From Coleophora flavipennella (taxonomy: Eukaryota; Arthropoda; Insecta; Lepidoptera; Coleophoridae): 64,000 bases of DNA. The stretch covers positions 3,313,501-3,377,500 of the forward strand of contig OX369279.1 of NCBI GenBank assembly GCA_947284805.1. The letters run 5' to 3'. The translations under genes and the position numbers were made by a program. The notes below the pieces were generated by a model, which was given only the letters and a program-made list of their open reading frames with translations, searched no databases and was not told the DNA's origin. Positions within the stretch are counted from its first letter, which is position 1. Every line of letters starts with the position of its first letter. Below are positions 44,088 through 54,999 of this stretch, piece after piece.

Positions 44088-45846
44088 TTCTTCTAATCTC
44101 AGTAAATATACCTTACCTACCTACTGAACATTAATTTTAAACACTGATAAGTCAAAACAATTAATATTTAGCAACAAAATATTAAAAGCTTAATAAAATT
44201 TTGACACAAAACATAATTTGATTTTGTAAATTAGTTTAATTGTACAAAAAAGATCCGCAACTCACAGCGGGATAACTGGCAAAAATTTCGCTTGAAAATA
44301 TTAAAATATTTTTGCAAAATATTCGCGAAACGCCCTATAAGTAATGTCAAGATGGAACAGCAATATTACCCGTGAGATATGGTCTTATTCATGTTGACCT
44401 GGATTTTAATACACGCAAATCGAAAAGGCCTTTATGATGACTTTTTGAAAAATGTAATTTTTAATTCCGCATTTGGATGTTGAAGCAAATTGAATGGGTA
44501 TCCTGATACCTGATTTGGAAGAATTTCACTGTTTTTACTTAAATTTAGCTCCAATAATCAACCCGATCTTCTATTCTAATTTTATATTCCCATGTTTTTT
44601 GAGTAAAGTTGCCCATAGAAGAACACTTTACTTTACAGTTTTTTTTTTTTTTGTAATCTGTGTAACAATACTACAAGATCACATTAAATTAAGCAATTAA
44701 GTATTTTAAGGTACAATTTTAGGGTATGACAGCAAGTAGAAAATTTATTTCTTCATGGCCAGTGTTTGTTTCTATTTTTATTGGTCACGATAATTTTTTT
44801 CTGCAATATTATCAATTCAAATCAAATGAAAACAATTTATTTTTAAATGTGTTAACACACACGCCTGTCATCTATTTTTGGGTAGTTGGCTACATCAAAA
44901 ATGAATTATGAAATAAAATTCACTAAAGAGCCTCGATGTCCACGCCAGCAAAGCCGCAAATCAAATCAAATCAAAATAATTTATTTATAGGTGTTAAAAC
45001 ACACTTTTAAATAGTTTTAAAAAACTTATTGACTATTACAAATAACGTCATGATTCAGATTACAGTCTCAGGCAATGGTATTTGTTATAACAATTCTATA
45101 GAATCAACATAATATATATCTTTGTCCTTTACATAATCTAGTATTTTAGAATATCCTCTAGAGCACAAGCATTTTATGACACAAGTCTCGAATGTATTCT
45201 CTGACAAACTAGTTGTAGAATCTTATACACTGCCCCACAAATGACTTTTTAACCTTACTCAGTCTTGAAAATGCTATATAGAAATACAGTCATATGCGAA
45301 TCGAATGAGCACACAGCTCAGTTTATCTGTATCTCATATAAATTACTATTTATTACGGCACCCGTCAATATTTTACATAATATTAATGCGGGGTTTGGAA
45401 CGAAAGCGGTGTCATCTTTTTTGGGTAGTACCCTTTTTAATTTCCATAATAATTATAATTTCTTGACATGTCTTGTGAATGTTAATAATAGTGAGTTACA
45501 TATTCGCTATGTATATTCGTTTATTATATGGATTTGGTTTTGGTCATGAACACTGAGGGCGTATTTAATTATACGTTTGCTTTAAATTTTGTTAGTTATT
45601 ATATGTTGTAAGTGTTACCGTTCTTTGTCTTTCTTTTTTTGCCAAGCTTTTTTATTTACAATGTTTGGCTGAGTTTTTTCTTTGGGGTGTATATCTTCTA
45701 CCACCTAATGTAATGTATACGTTACATAATACTCTTGAGACCTTTGATACTGAGGTCATCTTTTAAATCCCTGGCTATCTTCTTGAGTTACGTCAACTCA
45801 CACAAAAAGCATATTTTCTTGTTCATTATCTTTAATTAATTCCCCC
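44088..45846. other. AT-rich intronic DNA before the coding exon
   Basis: 44960-45000 (CAAATCAAATCAAATCAAAA then TAATTTATTTATAGG) is the reverse of a retroelement tail, so 44960-45260 may be a minus-strand LINE 3' end. The open frame at 45265-45549 has no recognisable domain. Otherwise no gene is seen. Confidence 0.45.
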
Positions 45847-45861
45847 TTTCTTTTGTTTCAG
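45847..45861 (+). other. Splice acceptor of the knirps-family exon
   Basis: A pyrimidine-rich run (CTTTCTTTTGTTTCAG) ends in AG at 45860-45861, immediately before the TCA codon of the SFFGR motif. The intron position and phase 0 agree with the conserved intron of knirps-family DNA-binding domains. Confidence 0.88.
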
Positions 45862-46776
45862 TCATTCTTCGGGAGAACATACAACAACCTCTCCTCCATA
45901 TCTGAATGCAAGAACAACGGGGAATGCGTTATCAACAAGAAAAACAGGACTGCTTGCAAAGCTTGCCGTCTCCGAAAGTGCCTTCTGGTCGGCATGTCCA
46001 AGTCCGGCTCCAGATATGGCCGGAGATCCAACTGGTTTAAGATCCACTGTTTGCTCCAAGAACAACAGCAACAGCACATACAACAAATCCAAAGCAACAA
46101 GTCACCACCCACATTTAACAACTCCATAAACTCTTTTATGCCAACCAATCTATTACCAGCTGCAGCTTTGGCTGAGTACTATAAGTCTTCAGAGAAGAAT
46201 ACTTTCACTGAAGATGTGACGCGACAAAGTGCGTCACCTTCGGATTCCGGAGCATCATCAGCAGATCCTGAAGATGATAATAGCTCTAGAAGTACTAGTG
46301 GTTTAAGCTTATTCAGACCTGCATCCTCCCCTTGCAGTGAAAAAGATGTGAGATTACAAGCGATTCGAAGTTACAGTAAAGAACCAAAAAAACGGAAACC
46401 ATCTACTTTACCGCCGTCTTCTTTTAACGTTTCTGCTCCTCCAAGCTTTTCTCCACGTTCAGGATCGTACATGCCTTCACCAGTACATAATGTTCGACCT
46501 GCACCTCTTTCTATGACTTGGCAGAATATGAATGGAGGAGACTTAATACTGCGTTCTCCGGCAGTAGCAGGAATAGCCGTAGAGCAAGATCAGCCAATAG
46601 ACTTGTCTTTAAAATCAACAGCAATGCTATTCAGAAGTCCAAAACGAGATGATGTCAGCGATTCTGAACCTGAACTAAGTATCGATTTAAGTGATGAAAG
46701 CAAAGATATTATGAAGAATCCGTTAGATTTGTCACTTGTGCCAAAACGTTCAGAAGAAGTGCCTATGACAGGTTAG
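45862..46776 (+). CDS. kni/knrl: Knirps-family orphan nuclear receptor, terminal coding exon
   Basis: This exon encodes 304 residues and a TAG stop. Residues 1-9 (SFFGRTYNN) finish the recognition-helix region after zinc finger 1. Zinc finger 2 has its four cysteines at 16, 22, 32 and 35, followed by RLRKCLLVGM and the kni-box region SRYGRRSNWFKIHCLLQE (about 50-67). The rest is low-complexity: a Q-rich run (66-78), Ser/Asp-rich stretches (124-145), and a basic PKKRK (175-179) that could be a nuclear localisation signal. Three DLS motifs follow: PIDLSLK (245-251), SIDLS (273-277) and PLDLSLV (287-293). Known: knirps-family proteins are zinc-finger transcription factors without a ligand-binding domain, and Drosophila Knirps recruits the corepressor CtBP through a PxDLS motif. 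Inferred: a short-range repressor acting in the nucleus. Whether it is the knirps/knirps-like or the eagle orthologue cannot be settled from this exon. Confidence 0.94.
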   Translation, partial: SFFGRTYNNLSSISECKNNGECVINKKNRTACKACRLRKCLLVGMSKSGSRYGRRSNWFKIHCLLQEQQQQHIQQIQSNKSPPTFNNSINSFMPTNLLPAAALAEYYKSSEKNTFTEDVTRQSASPSDSGASSADPEDDNSSRSTSGLSLFRPASSPCSEKDVRLQAIRSYSKEPKKRKPSTLPPSSFNVSAPPSFSPRSGSYMPSPVHNVRPAPLSMTWQNMNGGDLILRSPAVAGIAVEQDQPIDLSLKSTAMLFRSPKRDDVSDSEPELSIDLSDESKDIMKNPLDLSLVPKRSEEVPMTG

Positions 46777-47229
46777 GCTTTAGTTTTAACGAATGAATTG
46801 TAAATATTAGTAAAGAAATATTCAATACTATAAACACTCGAGCATAGGGATGATGGTTAAGAACGATTAAGAAGTTAAGACAGTGTAATAGTCTATAGTG
46901 ATTGATGATGATGTTAAAAACACAACTATTAGGATGAAATGAAAACAGAAAAGAAAGTGGCGAAAGTGATGGACGCCTAGTCCAGAAGTGGACAGAATGG
47001 ACTAGAATGGACTGATTATAATTGCGATGTTCATAAGTTCCAGTTGGTTGGTACCATAATATTCAGATTTTACTGTAATGGAAATCCTTCGTCAAAATAG
47101 TTGCCAAGTGCGTGTTGCACCACGCACAAAGTAGGTTTCAAAAATATTTACAATAACTAAACATATATTTGAAAAAAAAATTTTTGCAGTTGGTGTGGAA
47201 TATTTTAAAATATTATATTTATTTATTTT
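46777..47229 (+). other. Putative 3' UTR and downstream DNA
   Basis: It follows the stop codon directly. No AATAAA is seen in the first 400 bases; candidates occur much later (about 49456 and 49486), beyond several repeats. 46965-47015 repeats the words CAGAAGTGGACAGAATGGAC and resembles a decayed RTE tail. The 3' end of the transcript is not defined by sequence alone. Confidence 0.45.
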
Positions 47230-47298
47230 CGGTGGGAATCCTCGGACGAGGCCTATGTCCAGCAGTGAACGTCCTTCATCTGATATGATGATGATGAT
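47230..47298 (+). mobile_element. RTE-like LINE, terminal scrap
   Basis: GGGAATCCTCGGACGAGGCC, TATGTCCAGCAGTGAACGTC and CTGATATGATGATGATGA. Confidence 0.8.
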
Positions 47299-47554
47299 AG
47301 AACATTTTAAATGGAAAATCTAAAAAATTTATACAAATCCAACTGCACACATTAAGTGGGTTAATGAAACTGAGAAAGCCTACAGTGATAATTTTACTTG
47401 TAAATTACTATGTTCTACTATTTTCAATTTTGTTGGCTCGAAGAAAAATTAGTACTTCAAGGCTTAATATTTCGCGAATGGATTCCTGAATCAAAAAACG
47501 GTTTTCGCATAGCCGAAATATTTATAATCGACCTATCTAACAACACCCTACACC

Positions 47555-47996
47555 CAGAGGCGTATTTCAGAACCCGGGGCCCCGGGCACAAAAAAAATCC
47601 GCCCCTCTAAGTGACAAAATACCAGCCAAGTGCGAGTCAGACTTTGGGTTCCGTACTGCCACACGATTAGCGTCACCCTACTGTAACCTTCTGTTTGCAT
47701 GATCGTAGTCACCCTTATTACCGCTAGTCCGACTCACACTTGGCCAGCTTTATTATTTTCCGTTGAACCAAACGGATCCCTAAAAAAAGAAAACAAAAAT
47801 TTTTGTCTATTAAAATTGTTTTTCTCAAAGAAAATCTATAAGAAATTATCGACTACCTAATTCAAATTCTGCTCTAATTTTTTTCTACTACGACTGGCGA
47901 AAGAACAACCGAAAAAGGGGCGGTCTGCAGACCGCCCCTCACCTCTTGCCGCCCCGGGCCTTGTGCCCCTCTGGACATAGGGTAAATAGGCCTCTG
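47555..47996. mobile_element. hAT-like MITE with 8-bp target duplication
   Basis: The ends CAGAGGCGTATTT and AAATAGGCCTCTG are inverted repeats of about 13 bases with one mismatch. The flanks carry CCTACACC at 47547-47554 and again at 47997-48004, an exact 8-bp direct repeat as hAT transposases make. The subterminal regions share CCCCGGGC. A MITE-K-like pair of ends (CCAGCCAAGTGCGAGTCAGA and GTCCGACTCACACTTGGCCA) lies nested at about 47620-47755. No transposase is encoded. Confidence 0.88.
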
Positions 47997-48009
47997 CCTA
48001 CACCATGAG

Positions 48010-48190
48010 ATAGATGAAAAAATTCATCCCCACTTAACGTGTAGGGGAGGTGGCCAAAAAAATATTTCAAGATTTTATGCTAAATTACAGTTATTACTAA
48101 GAGACTCTGAGCTAAAGCCACGGACAGACAGACAGACGGACATGGCAAAACTAAAAGGGTTCTTTGTTGGCTACGGAACCCTAAAAAGTC
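48010..48190 (+). mobile_element. MITE-K-type right half
   Basis: CATCCCCACTTAACGTGTAG, CACGGACAGACAGACAGACG and TACGGAACCCTAAAAAGT, the same order as at 9780-9980. Confidence 0.65.
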
Positions 48191-48903
48191 ATTTTAGGCT
48201 TTATGTTTATTATTTTTAACATGTGAATATTCCGTTAGCTTAGTTTTTATTGTATCCAATACTCTGCCATACAGTATTTAAGAACATTCCTTCTTCAAAA
48301 GAATCTTTCTAATATTTATTAGTTTAAAAAAATAATTAATTTCCTTTCATAAACCTCTGTAAGTACTTATTGGGTGCACGGTAGTGCTATCATTTAAGTA
48401 GGTACCTAATATACACATTAAATGTGATTTCAGAATTTTTCTTATAATTAAAATAATGCAAGTGTATAATAATTTTACCATTTTAATTTTAATTAAAACT
48501 ATTGGGATCGAAGGCCAGTTGAAACGACGCTCAAAATTTGTACTAATTAGGCGTATCGTGTAGAATATTAGTTGATTTGTAAACAAAATTTTCTATCTTT
48601 AAGTATTTATTTGTTTAGATTGTAGGCCAGTTTTTATTGAGTCATTCCTTTGATAAGTAATTAATTAAGTAATACTATTTTTTTTACTTAATTTATAATT
48701 GTATTTGAATGATTGCTTGTGTTACTTGTTATGTTACGTTTGTTAGAGATTTTTATGCTTAACTATGTATTTTAATCGTTTTTGCCCAACCCACACTTAT
48801 TTTTAGTCACTGAATGTATAATAACTTATAGCTACTTCATAGTTACATTACCTTTAATGCCTATTTTGAACGCAAGTGCCATTTTCTTGTATTTTTATAC
48901 ACA
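48191..48903. other. AT-rich DNA, no gene
   Basis: Nothing recognised; it may lie in a long 3' UTR or be intergenic. Confidence 0.4.
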
Positions 48904-49078
48904 ACTAGCTGTTTCCCGCAGCTTCACCCGCGTGGACAACGCCTATGTGCTAATCCAGGTCCTAATCTGTCTACCTACCAAATTTCAGCCAGATCCGTTT
49001 AGTAGTTTTTGCGTGAAGAAGTAACAAACATGCATACACACTTACACACTCACAAACTTTCGCCTTTATAACATAAGT
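48904..49078 (+). mobile_element. AGCTGT interspersed repeat
   Basis: AACTAGCTGTTTCCCGCAGC, TAATCTGTCTACCTACCAAA, AGTAGTTTTTGCGTGAAGAA and ACTTTCGCCTTTATAA. Confidence 0.75.
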
Positions 49079-49706
49079 GTGATTAGAAAATAAAAAATGA
49101 ACTAGAAAAAATTCCAAGAGCTAAAAGCGTATATCTAGTTCGTAATAAAATCATTTAAACCAGTTTTTTAAGCGTACAGCCGTACAAACAATATTAAATT
49201 ACGGAAATATATATAAAGCTTTAATAGCTATGATTATATGATTATTATTTTACTAAGTAAATTTCAACAAAAAACTCGAGTACAATCATAAAATTATACC
49301 AGTAATATTACTATTTCCTATTTTTTATTCAATTAATAGCAGGTACATAATAAGTACAAAAGTACTGACTAAGTTATCAATCAAATGTATGTATTGTTGT
49401 TGTCATCAGTGTGATAAGATATTTTTTGTACTATGTTTAATTTTAGACAATTGTTTTAAATAAATCTTAATATATTCTGAGAAAAAATAAATGAGCGTGC
49501 CTTTAATTATGCTTTTTTTAATTCATTATCCTTTTATTTTCCTTAAGAAACCAACCCAGATATTTATAAAGTTTCCCAAAGATTTACTCTTTGGGAAACT
49601 TTATAAATATTTCGAATTAACATTTAAATTTTGACTATGAACTTTTTTTTTAATGGTGGTTACTTTTGGTGGTTACCGATTTTTTTATGTTTATCTAATC
49701 ATAAAG
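49079..49706. other. AT-rich DNA, no gene
   Basis: It holds the perfect hairpin at 49560-49610 and two AATAAA words (about 49456, 49486) that could serve as polyadenylation signals. Confidence 0.42.
49560..49610. repeat. Perfect 22-bp inverted repeat with 7-base loop
   Basis: The arms 49560-49581 and 49589-49610 are exact complements (core AAAGTTTCCCAAAG and CTTTGGGAAACTTT) around ATTTACT. It lies about 2.8 kb past the stop codon of the receptor exon. Confidence 0.95.
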
Positions 49707-50000
49707 AGTCGGTGGCGTAATGACAAGGGGCGCTACCTCCTGTCCGGGAGGTCGTGGTTCGAATCTTGCCACGTACCAATGTGTTTTAGAATTTAGATTT
49801 CATATGCACGTTTATCCGAAGCATATACGGTGAAGGAAAACATCGTGAGGAAACCTGTACACGCCTGCGAAGAAACTCGAAGTTTGTGTGTGAAGTCGAC
49901 CAACTCGAACTGGGCCCGCGTGGTCGACTAAGGCCCGATCGCCTTAATTCAGGGTAGGCTCGAGCCCCTCGGTGGGGACGTATATGAGTTGATATGATGG
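49707..50000 (+). mobile_element. SINE-A, full length
   Basis: Head GAGTCGGTGGCGTAATGACA, B-box-like GGTTCGAATC, body with CGGTGAAGGAAAACATCGTG, tail CCCCTCGGTGGGGACGTATA and end GAGTTGATATGATGGTGACG. Confidence 0.88.
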
Positions 50001-50584
50001 TGACGAATCTTAAAGAGTGCCAAATTAGAAAAAAAAACAAAAATGTTGCCTTTTTTTTCTTTTTTGAAAAAATGTGTTAGCAAGGAACCACTACGAAAAA
50101 AAAATAAGGTAGGTACCCAACATCCCCACTCTTCTTCATTCACTTAGTAAAAGTAATTGGACAAGGAAAACGATTAAATTAACCAACACCTTATTACTGT
50201 GAAAGTAGCAACAAAACACAACAGCATACCAAATACCATCGAGGTACAGCCGCCGAAAAAAGTGCCCAAACTGTTGCTCCCATTTCCAGCTGTCTATGCG
50301 CTGGACATCTTAATAAATCTGCGCCATCTTTGGAAATAATGACATGATTTTTTGTATTCAACTCCGACAGTTGGAGGTGTAATCTCAATTAGGGCGATAT
50401 TCCTCGTTAAAGCCGACTGTGTAAACTGGATCTTTTTGATGGTACAATCAAATGCTAAAATGTTTGCAATAATAAAATGCTTAAGAGTTGCGTAGGTAGG
50501 CAAGTAGATAATATTCTTAAATTCGGTGATGTGGTAAGTATAACATGTATCTAAGTGGTATACTTGTATAATTATTTACCAGTG
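50001..50584. other. AT-rich DNA, no gene
   Basis: Nothing recognised; overlapping minus-strand open frames have no motif. Confidence 0.4.
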
Positions 50585-50705
50585 AATGAATAGGCGAGAG
50601 TGAATAGGAACTATTTGAGCTTGCGTGTATTTGAGCTTACCTCGGCTGCATCGGCACTTACCATCTAGTTAGGTGCAACCAAATGCACTCAAATTTTTTA
50701 CAAAA
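50585..50705 (+). mobile_element. LINE-Q 3' UTR fragment
   Basis: GAATAGGAACTATTTGAGCT, CATCGGCACTTACCATC and GTGCAACCAAATGCACTCAA. Confidence 0.72.
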
Positions 50706-50721
50706 AAAAACCTGTAAAATA

Positions 50722-50870
50722 ATAGCTAGTCCACAGGAGGCTCGAGTTTCCATACAAACGTAGTTCCGCTTTAATACAAAAACTACATGCCGGATTGAAT
50801 CCAAACTTTGCAAATATATTTAGTAGACACATATCAAAGTTTGTAATAAGTTTCCGATATAATAATATAA
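50722..50870 (+). mobile_element. Half of the 36850-37390 foldback
   Basis: GGCTCGAGTTTCCATACAAA, CGTAGTTCCGCTTTAATACA and TCCAAACTTTGCAAATATAT match one arm; the second arm is missing. Confidence 0.75.
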
Positions 50871-51462
50871 AATGGAAAAAAATAAGAGCAGTTTCAATCT
50901 CAATTTCAATACTAATTTAAACCTTTGCTTAGTTAAGTTTAAATTTACTACGATGAAAAATAATTACATTAAGAGCATTGACCCTATTGACGGTGCGGCC
51001 GCCCAAGCATGGTGCAATTTCTGGCGGGAAAAAAGCACACTCCCGTCCCTTTTGTTCCAATTTCGGTGTAACTCCCCCTGGACACGAATTGGCGAGGCCG
51101 GTATGGAAGTCGATCCTCGCGGTCTAAAGAGTAGGTATATGAGTAAAATGTTGCTGTCTCCCTCCCCCAAAGCTCTCCGTATACAGCAAGAAAGGGAGAA
51201 CTGCAGCGCAGACCGATAATAGGTACTAAAATTAACCAAAATAACATTTCGTAGTCCCCTATTTCCTCCAAAACTTGACCAATAATACAATTTTATTTAA
51301 AAATAAATGCATAACCTATGCCTTTGTTTTCGTTTTATTGTTAATATTCGTATTAGTTTTTAGTGAGTGTGTGAAAATGACGTTTCAATTGGGCAATTTC
51401 CTTATTTTTTGAAGGCTCCTACTTCCTGTTATAATTAGAATATGGGGAAAAACATAACATAG
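50871..51462. other. GC-rich unexplained segment in AT-rich surroundings
   Basis: 50975-51240 is clearly richer in GC than its surroundings and has a GCGGCCGC site. Frames are open on both strands (plus 50872-51219; minus 50964-51290) without recognised domains. It could be an interspersed repeat, a promoter or 5' UTR of another gene, or a decayed exon. Confidence 0.35.
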
Positions 51463-52132
51463 GTGCATGGCCATGGTAGACATAGGTTTTATGGAAAAAA
51501 AACATTTTTGCTCTATTGTCATTATCCAGGGAAAAATAGTGGAAAAATGTGGTCTCTGCCTACCCCTCCGGGAAAGAGGCGTGATCTTATGTATGTATGT
51601 ATTATCCAGGGAGGAAACGGGGGACTACGTTTGTATGGAAAAATGGAGCCCGCGTTTCCTCTTAAGTTGGCTAGAGGTTCAGGTGAGGGTTCACGGATGG
51701 GTTGTACCGACGGTGTAGGTGTGGTGCTCCACAAACAATGGCCATCTGATTGTATGTCCAATGTGCGCTAACACCTGCAATCTGGAGGAGTAAATGGACT
51801 CCGCCGATAGCGCCATTAAGGTGGTCACATACTGGTCAGGATAGATATGACTTGTTTACACTACACGATAGAAGAAGAAGGATAGCGGGGGACTTGAAAA
51901 AATTCTCTTTATATTGATTTTTTTTATGTTGCAACGAAGCGACGGATTGACGTGGCATTTTGTACAGGAATACTCACGGGGGTGGAAAGTGACACAGGCT
52001 ATAGATTGACGTAGTTCCCGACGGATCTAGAGAAAACCTGTCTGTACGCCTGCTTGCACCCTTAAAAGCTGTTATAACACTATGTTAACGTAGGAAAAGT
52101 CACTAGAAAAAGCAAGTAGAGCACATTATTAT
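51463..52132. other. Interspersed-repeat remains, no gene
   Basis: 51545-51780 (CTCTGCCTACCCCTCCGGGA, a partial ATCCAGGGA duplication, GGTGTGGTGCTCCAC) and 51930-52050 (GAAGCGACGGATTGACGTGG, TTTTGTACAGGAATACTCAC) look like repeat text. Frames open on both strands here are taken as shadows. Confidence 0.45.
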
Positions 52133-52452
52133 ATCCGCCTCCGTGGCGTAATCTTTAGTCCATTCGCTTCACACCAGGAGGTCGCGGATTCCATTCCCGG
52201 TGGAGTCAACTTTCTAAGACTCGGTTTGGTTGGTGATAGGGCATTTTCATAGCCCGCCTGGATAGCTACCACCATCTTATCTCAGTCTATTTGCCAAACA
52301 TCAGTGTTAACAGCATTTAGGTGTTCCGGCTTGAAGACAAGATAGCCAGATCCCCATTGCATTGGAACCATGGTAAGCCCGCTTCCATCTTCGGCACCAT
52401 CGTCACTTACGATCAGGTGAGATGATGCTAAGGGCGTATCAATTGTGGGTAA
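52133..52452 (+). mobile_element. SINE-C, full length
   Basis: Head CCGCCTCCGTGGCGTAATCT, B-box-like GATTCCATTCC, body CTCGGTTTGGTTGGTGATAG, and a tail with CGTCACTTACGATCAGGTGA. Confidence 0.88.
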
Positions 52453-54999
52453 AAAAAAAAAAGCGTCTACTCATGAAACTGAAAAACTCTGACCTCTCAT
52501 TATGCCCACAACATTTTCTACACGCCTGTACGCGATTCAATAATGTAAAGCTCCCATTATATCAGCTAACGAGCAACATTTCTTTGGCCGCTTAAACGGC
52601 CAACTATATCTGGGAATGACTGAACGAGCTTCGCGATAAAAAAGGACCCAACAAAACTGTGTAATGTAAAAGCAAGGGCAAGGTCTTCTAAATGTTATCT
52701 GAAAGTTAAGAATGTATACACAAGTTGTGAAACAAACAGTCTTTCGGAAATTGATCTGTGAATTAAAATGTGTGTCTATTTATGAATTTATATGAGTTTC
52801 TATTTATGTTCAGTTTTATGGGGATATTTTATAAACACGTTCGTGGTGTAAATAATCACACCACTACCAGAAACTTGGGGCTCCTCCGTCCCTAATATTA
52901 GCAACTCGATTCACGATGTTTCAAACGTCGAACGAAATGGCTTGGAAATAAAGTTCTAGTCAGCTCGTACTGCAATATGGCTGTTACGTCAATCGCTGCG
53001 GACAAATCATTATAAATAAAGTAGGAAATATTTCAAAACAAAATATATTATTCTATTGTTTTGTTAAGCAGTTCATAAATTATCATTATGTTTCGATCAA
53101 AATTGCAGCAGTTCTATGGTTACAACTAGAAAAAAAAGGCTGTATTATGATATTTTTTTCTTTAGTACAGATATTAAAATAGAATTCAAGGAAATCAAAA
53201 TCACTCCTCTTATCCTGTAAATTACAAAAAAAAAATTCTATTAAAAATCCTTATTTTGAATAAAAAGTAGTTACAAAGTTGGTCGTTGTCGGCGGTACAA
53301 GTCTTCAACAGGCGTTTGTACTCATAAAACTGAATAACTTACCACTTGGAACCCAGACTGAATTTAAAAAAAATATTGTGATAGAGAGTGATCCAATATG
53401 TTTTTCGAAAATTCAATGCACTTGTAGCAATAAAACTATTTCAGGTGCCATTTTAATGCACCGCCACAAAAGTCAAAATGTTATGTTTCATTTTTTAAGT
53501 TTTTTTTTATTTAGCTTTAGTTTGCTTTATTACTTCTCCGTTTTTTTTATCTTTATTGTTTGCTGTGAAATTAATAAAACAATTTATCTATCTATCTATG
53601 TATACATCTATCTATAAGTTCGTTGGGGAAAGTTATTTACCTAGTTCTTGTCAAAAGTTGAACTTCTGTTTATGTTTCCGGGAGTGATCTTTTTAATTAA
53701 ACCCTGTATTAAGAAAAAACATAACTTTTAGCTCGGCTGCCCCATTTTAAAACACAGTAACTGCAAAATTTTTATGCCTGTTTTTTTTGGTATTATTTCT
53801 TTTTTCAATACTTTTAGGACTTAATTTCAATTTTTTTTTCAAATATTTTTAATATAGTATTTTCTTTTCATAAATTTATTTTTTGATCAATTTGGCACGC
53901 AGTTTTTTTCTCAATAAGGCAAGTTTTAAAAAATATGAGAACTGTCAGTGACTGTGTTTTGAAATTGGGCAGCCGATCTTTGTCCTGGGTATTACGCACC
54001 CCGAACAAATATAACGGGTTAAATAATTTGGATTTTACAACGTTTTGAAAAATACAGTATTTAACCCTTTATTTACAAGATTTAACCTTTGTGAATATTT
54101 TTCATTACATTAATTAGCCTCCTCAACATTTCCATTAAATACGCCAGTTGATAGCTATCTAATTGACGGACATCGGTCATCGGATGGTATAAAAATAAAT
54201 GTTAGATTGTTTATTTTCAAATTTGGGCTTGACTTGAACTTGGCTGTTGCACTACAGTGCACGCGAAAAACTTTGTGCAAGACAACATGCGTTAAGTGAC
54301 AAAAAGTTGTTTACAAATTAGCATTAAAAATAAGCTTTAAATTTTTACGCTTAAGAGCGAATTTATTTTGGACAACATAGAGGGTAATAAAAAGAACAAA
54401 ATACGAGTACACTTAATTAAGTCAATTAAATCTGTTAGGTGTTTAACAGCTGTTAATTTAATAAGATAATGGTCGAGTAACAGTTACGGCTTTTAGTTTT
54501 TTTATTGGTCTATTATCCAACTCAACTTCTTTGACGGAAAAACCTTAAAATTCAATTTGAGCATTTACTTTCGTCTGTTGGTACAACGGACTTATTTAGT
54601 CTTAGAGAAGACTATAGATTATGTTATGCGATTGAAAGGCATGAACTTAAAATTTAGCGTTGTCAATTCAATTTAATATTTAATCATAAAACATGTTTTT
54701 TCTCTGAACATTATTTTTTTTGTTGCAACTTAAATTAAATCAAAACATCGTTGTATGGGACAATCTACACAAATGTCCTACAATTAGGATGCACACTATT
54801 AGCAGATTCTATGAACTCGAAGATCTAGAGAAGCTTGTAGGAAACCATGTGGCTCGGGATCACTTAATACGACTTGCAGAAACCCGTTTTCCATACAATT
54901 TAAATCGTTCTCCATACAAAGACAAAATAAATATATTTTTTTAAATCGATGTGCTATTTATAATGAAACATGAAAGCGTTTTTCGAAATAAATAATTAA
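52453..54999. other. Longest stretch poor in recognised repeats, no gene
   Basis: 53540-53620 ends in ATCT repeats after TTAATAAAACAATTTATC, like a retroelement tail, so 53279-53620 may be a LINE 3' end. 53625-53710 is an FB-P half (GTTGGGGAAAGTTATTTACC, TTAAACCCTGTATTA). The open frame at 54720-54944 (with FYELEDLEKLVGNHVARDHL) is unassigned. Confidence 0.42.

Larger units (their letters stand above)
1..45861 (+). other. 3' part of a very large intron of the knirps-family gene
   Basis: The sequence runs without a recognisable host exon up to a splice acceptor at 45861. In knirps-family genes the DNA-binding domain is split by an intron just before the SFFGR motif, which is where the exon at 45862 begins. 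The exon with the first zinc finger (CxxC...CEGCK) was looked for by eye in this span and not seen, so it should lie upstream of the window. The intron is filled with SINEs, LINE ends, MITEs and minisatellites, listed separately. That the whole span is one intron is inference; another gene could lie inside it unseen. Confidence 0.6.
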
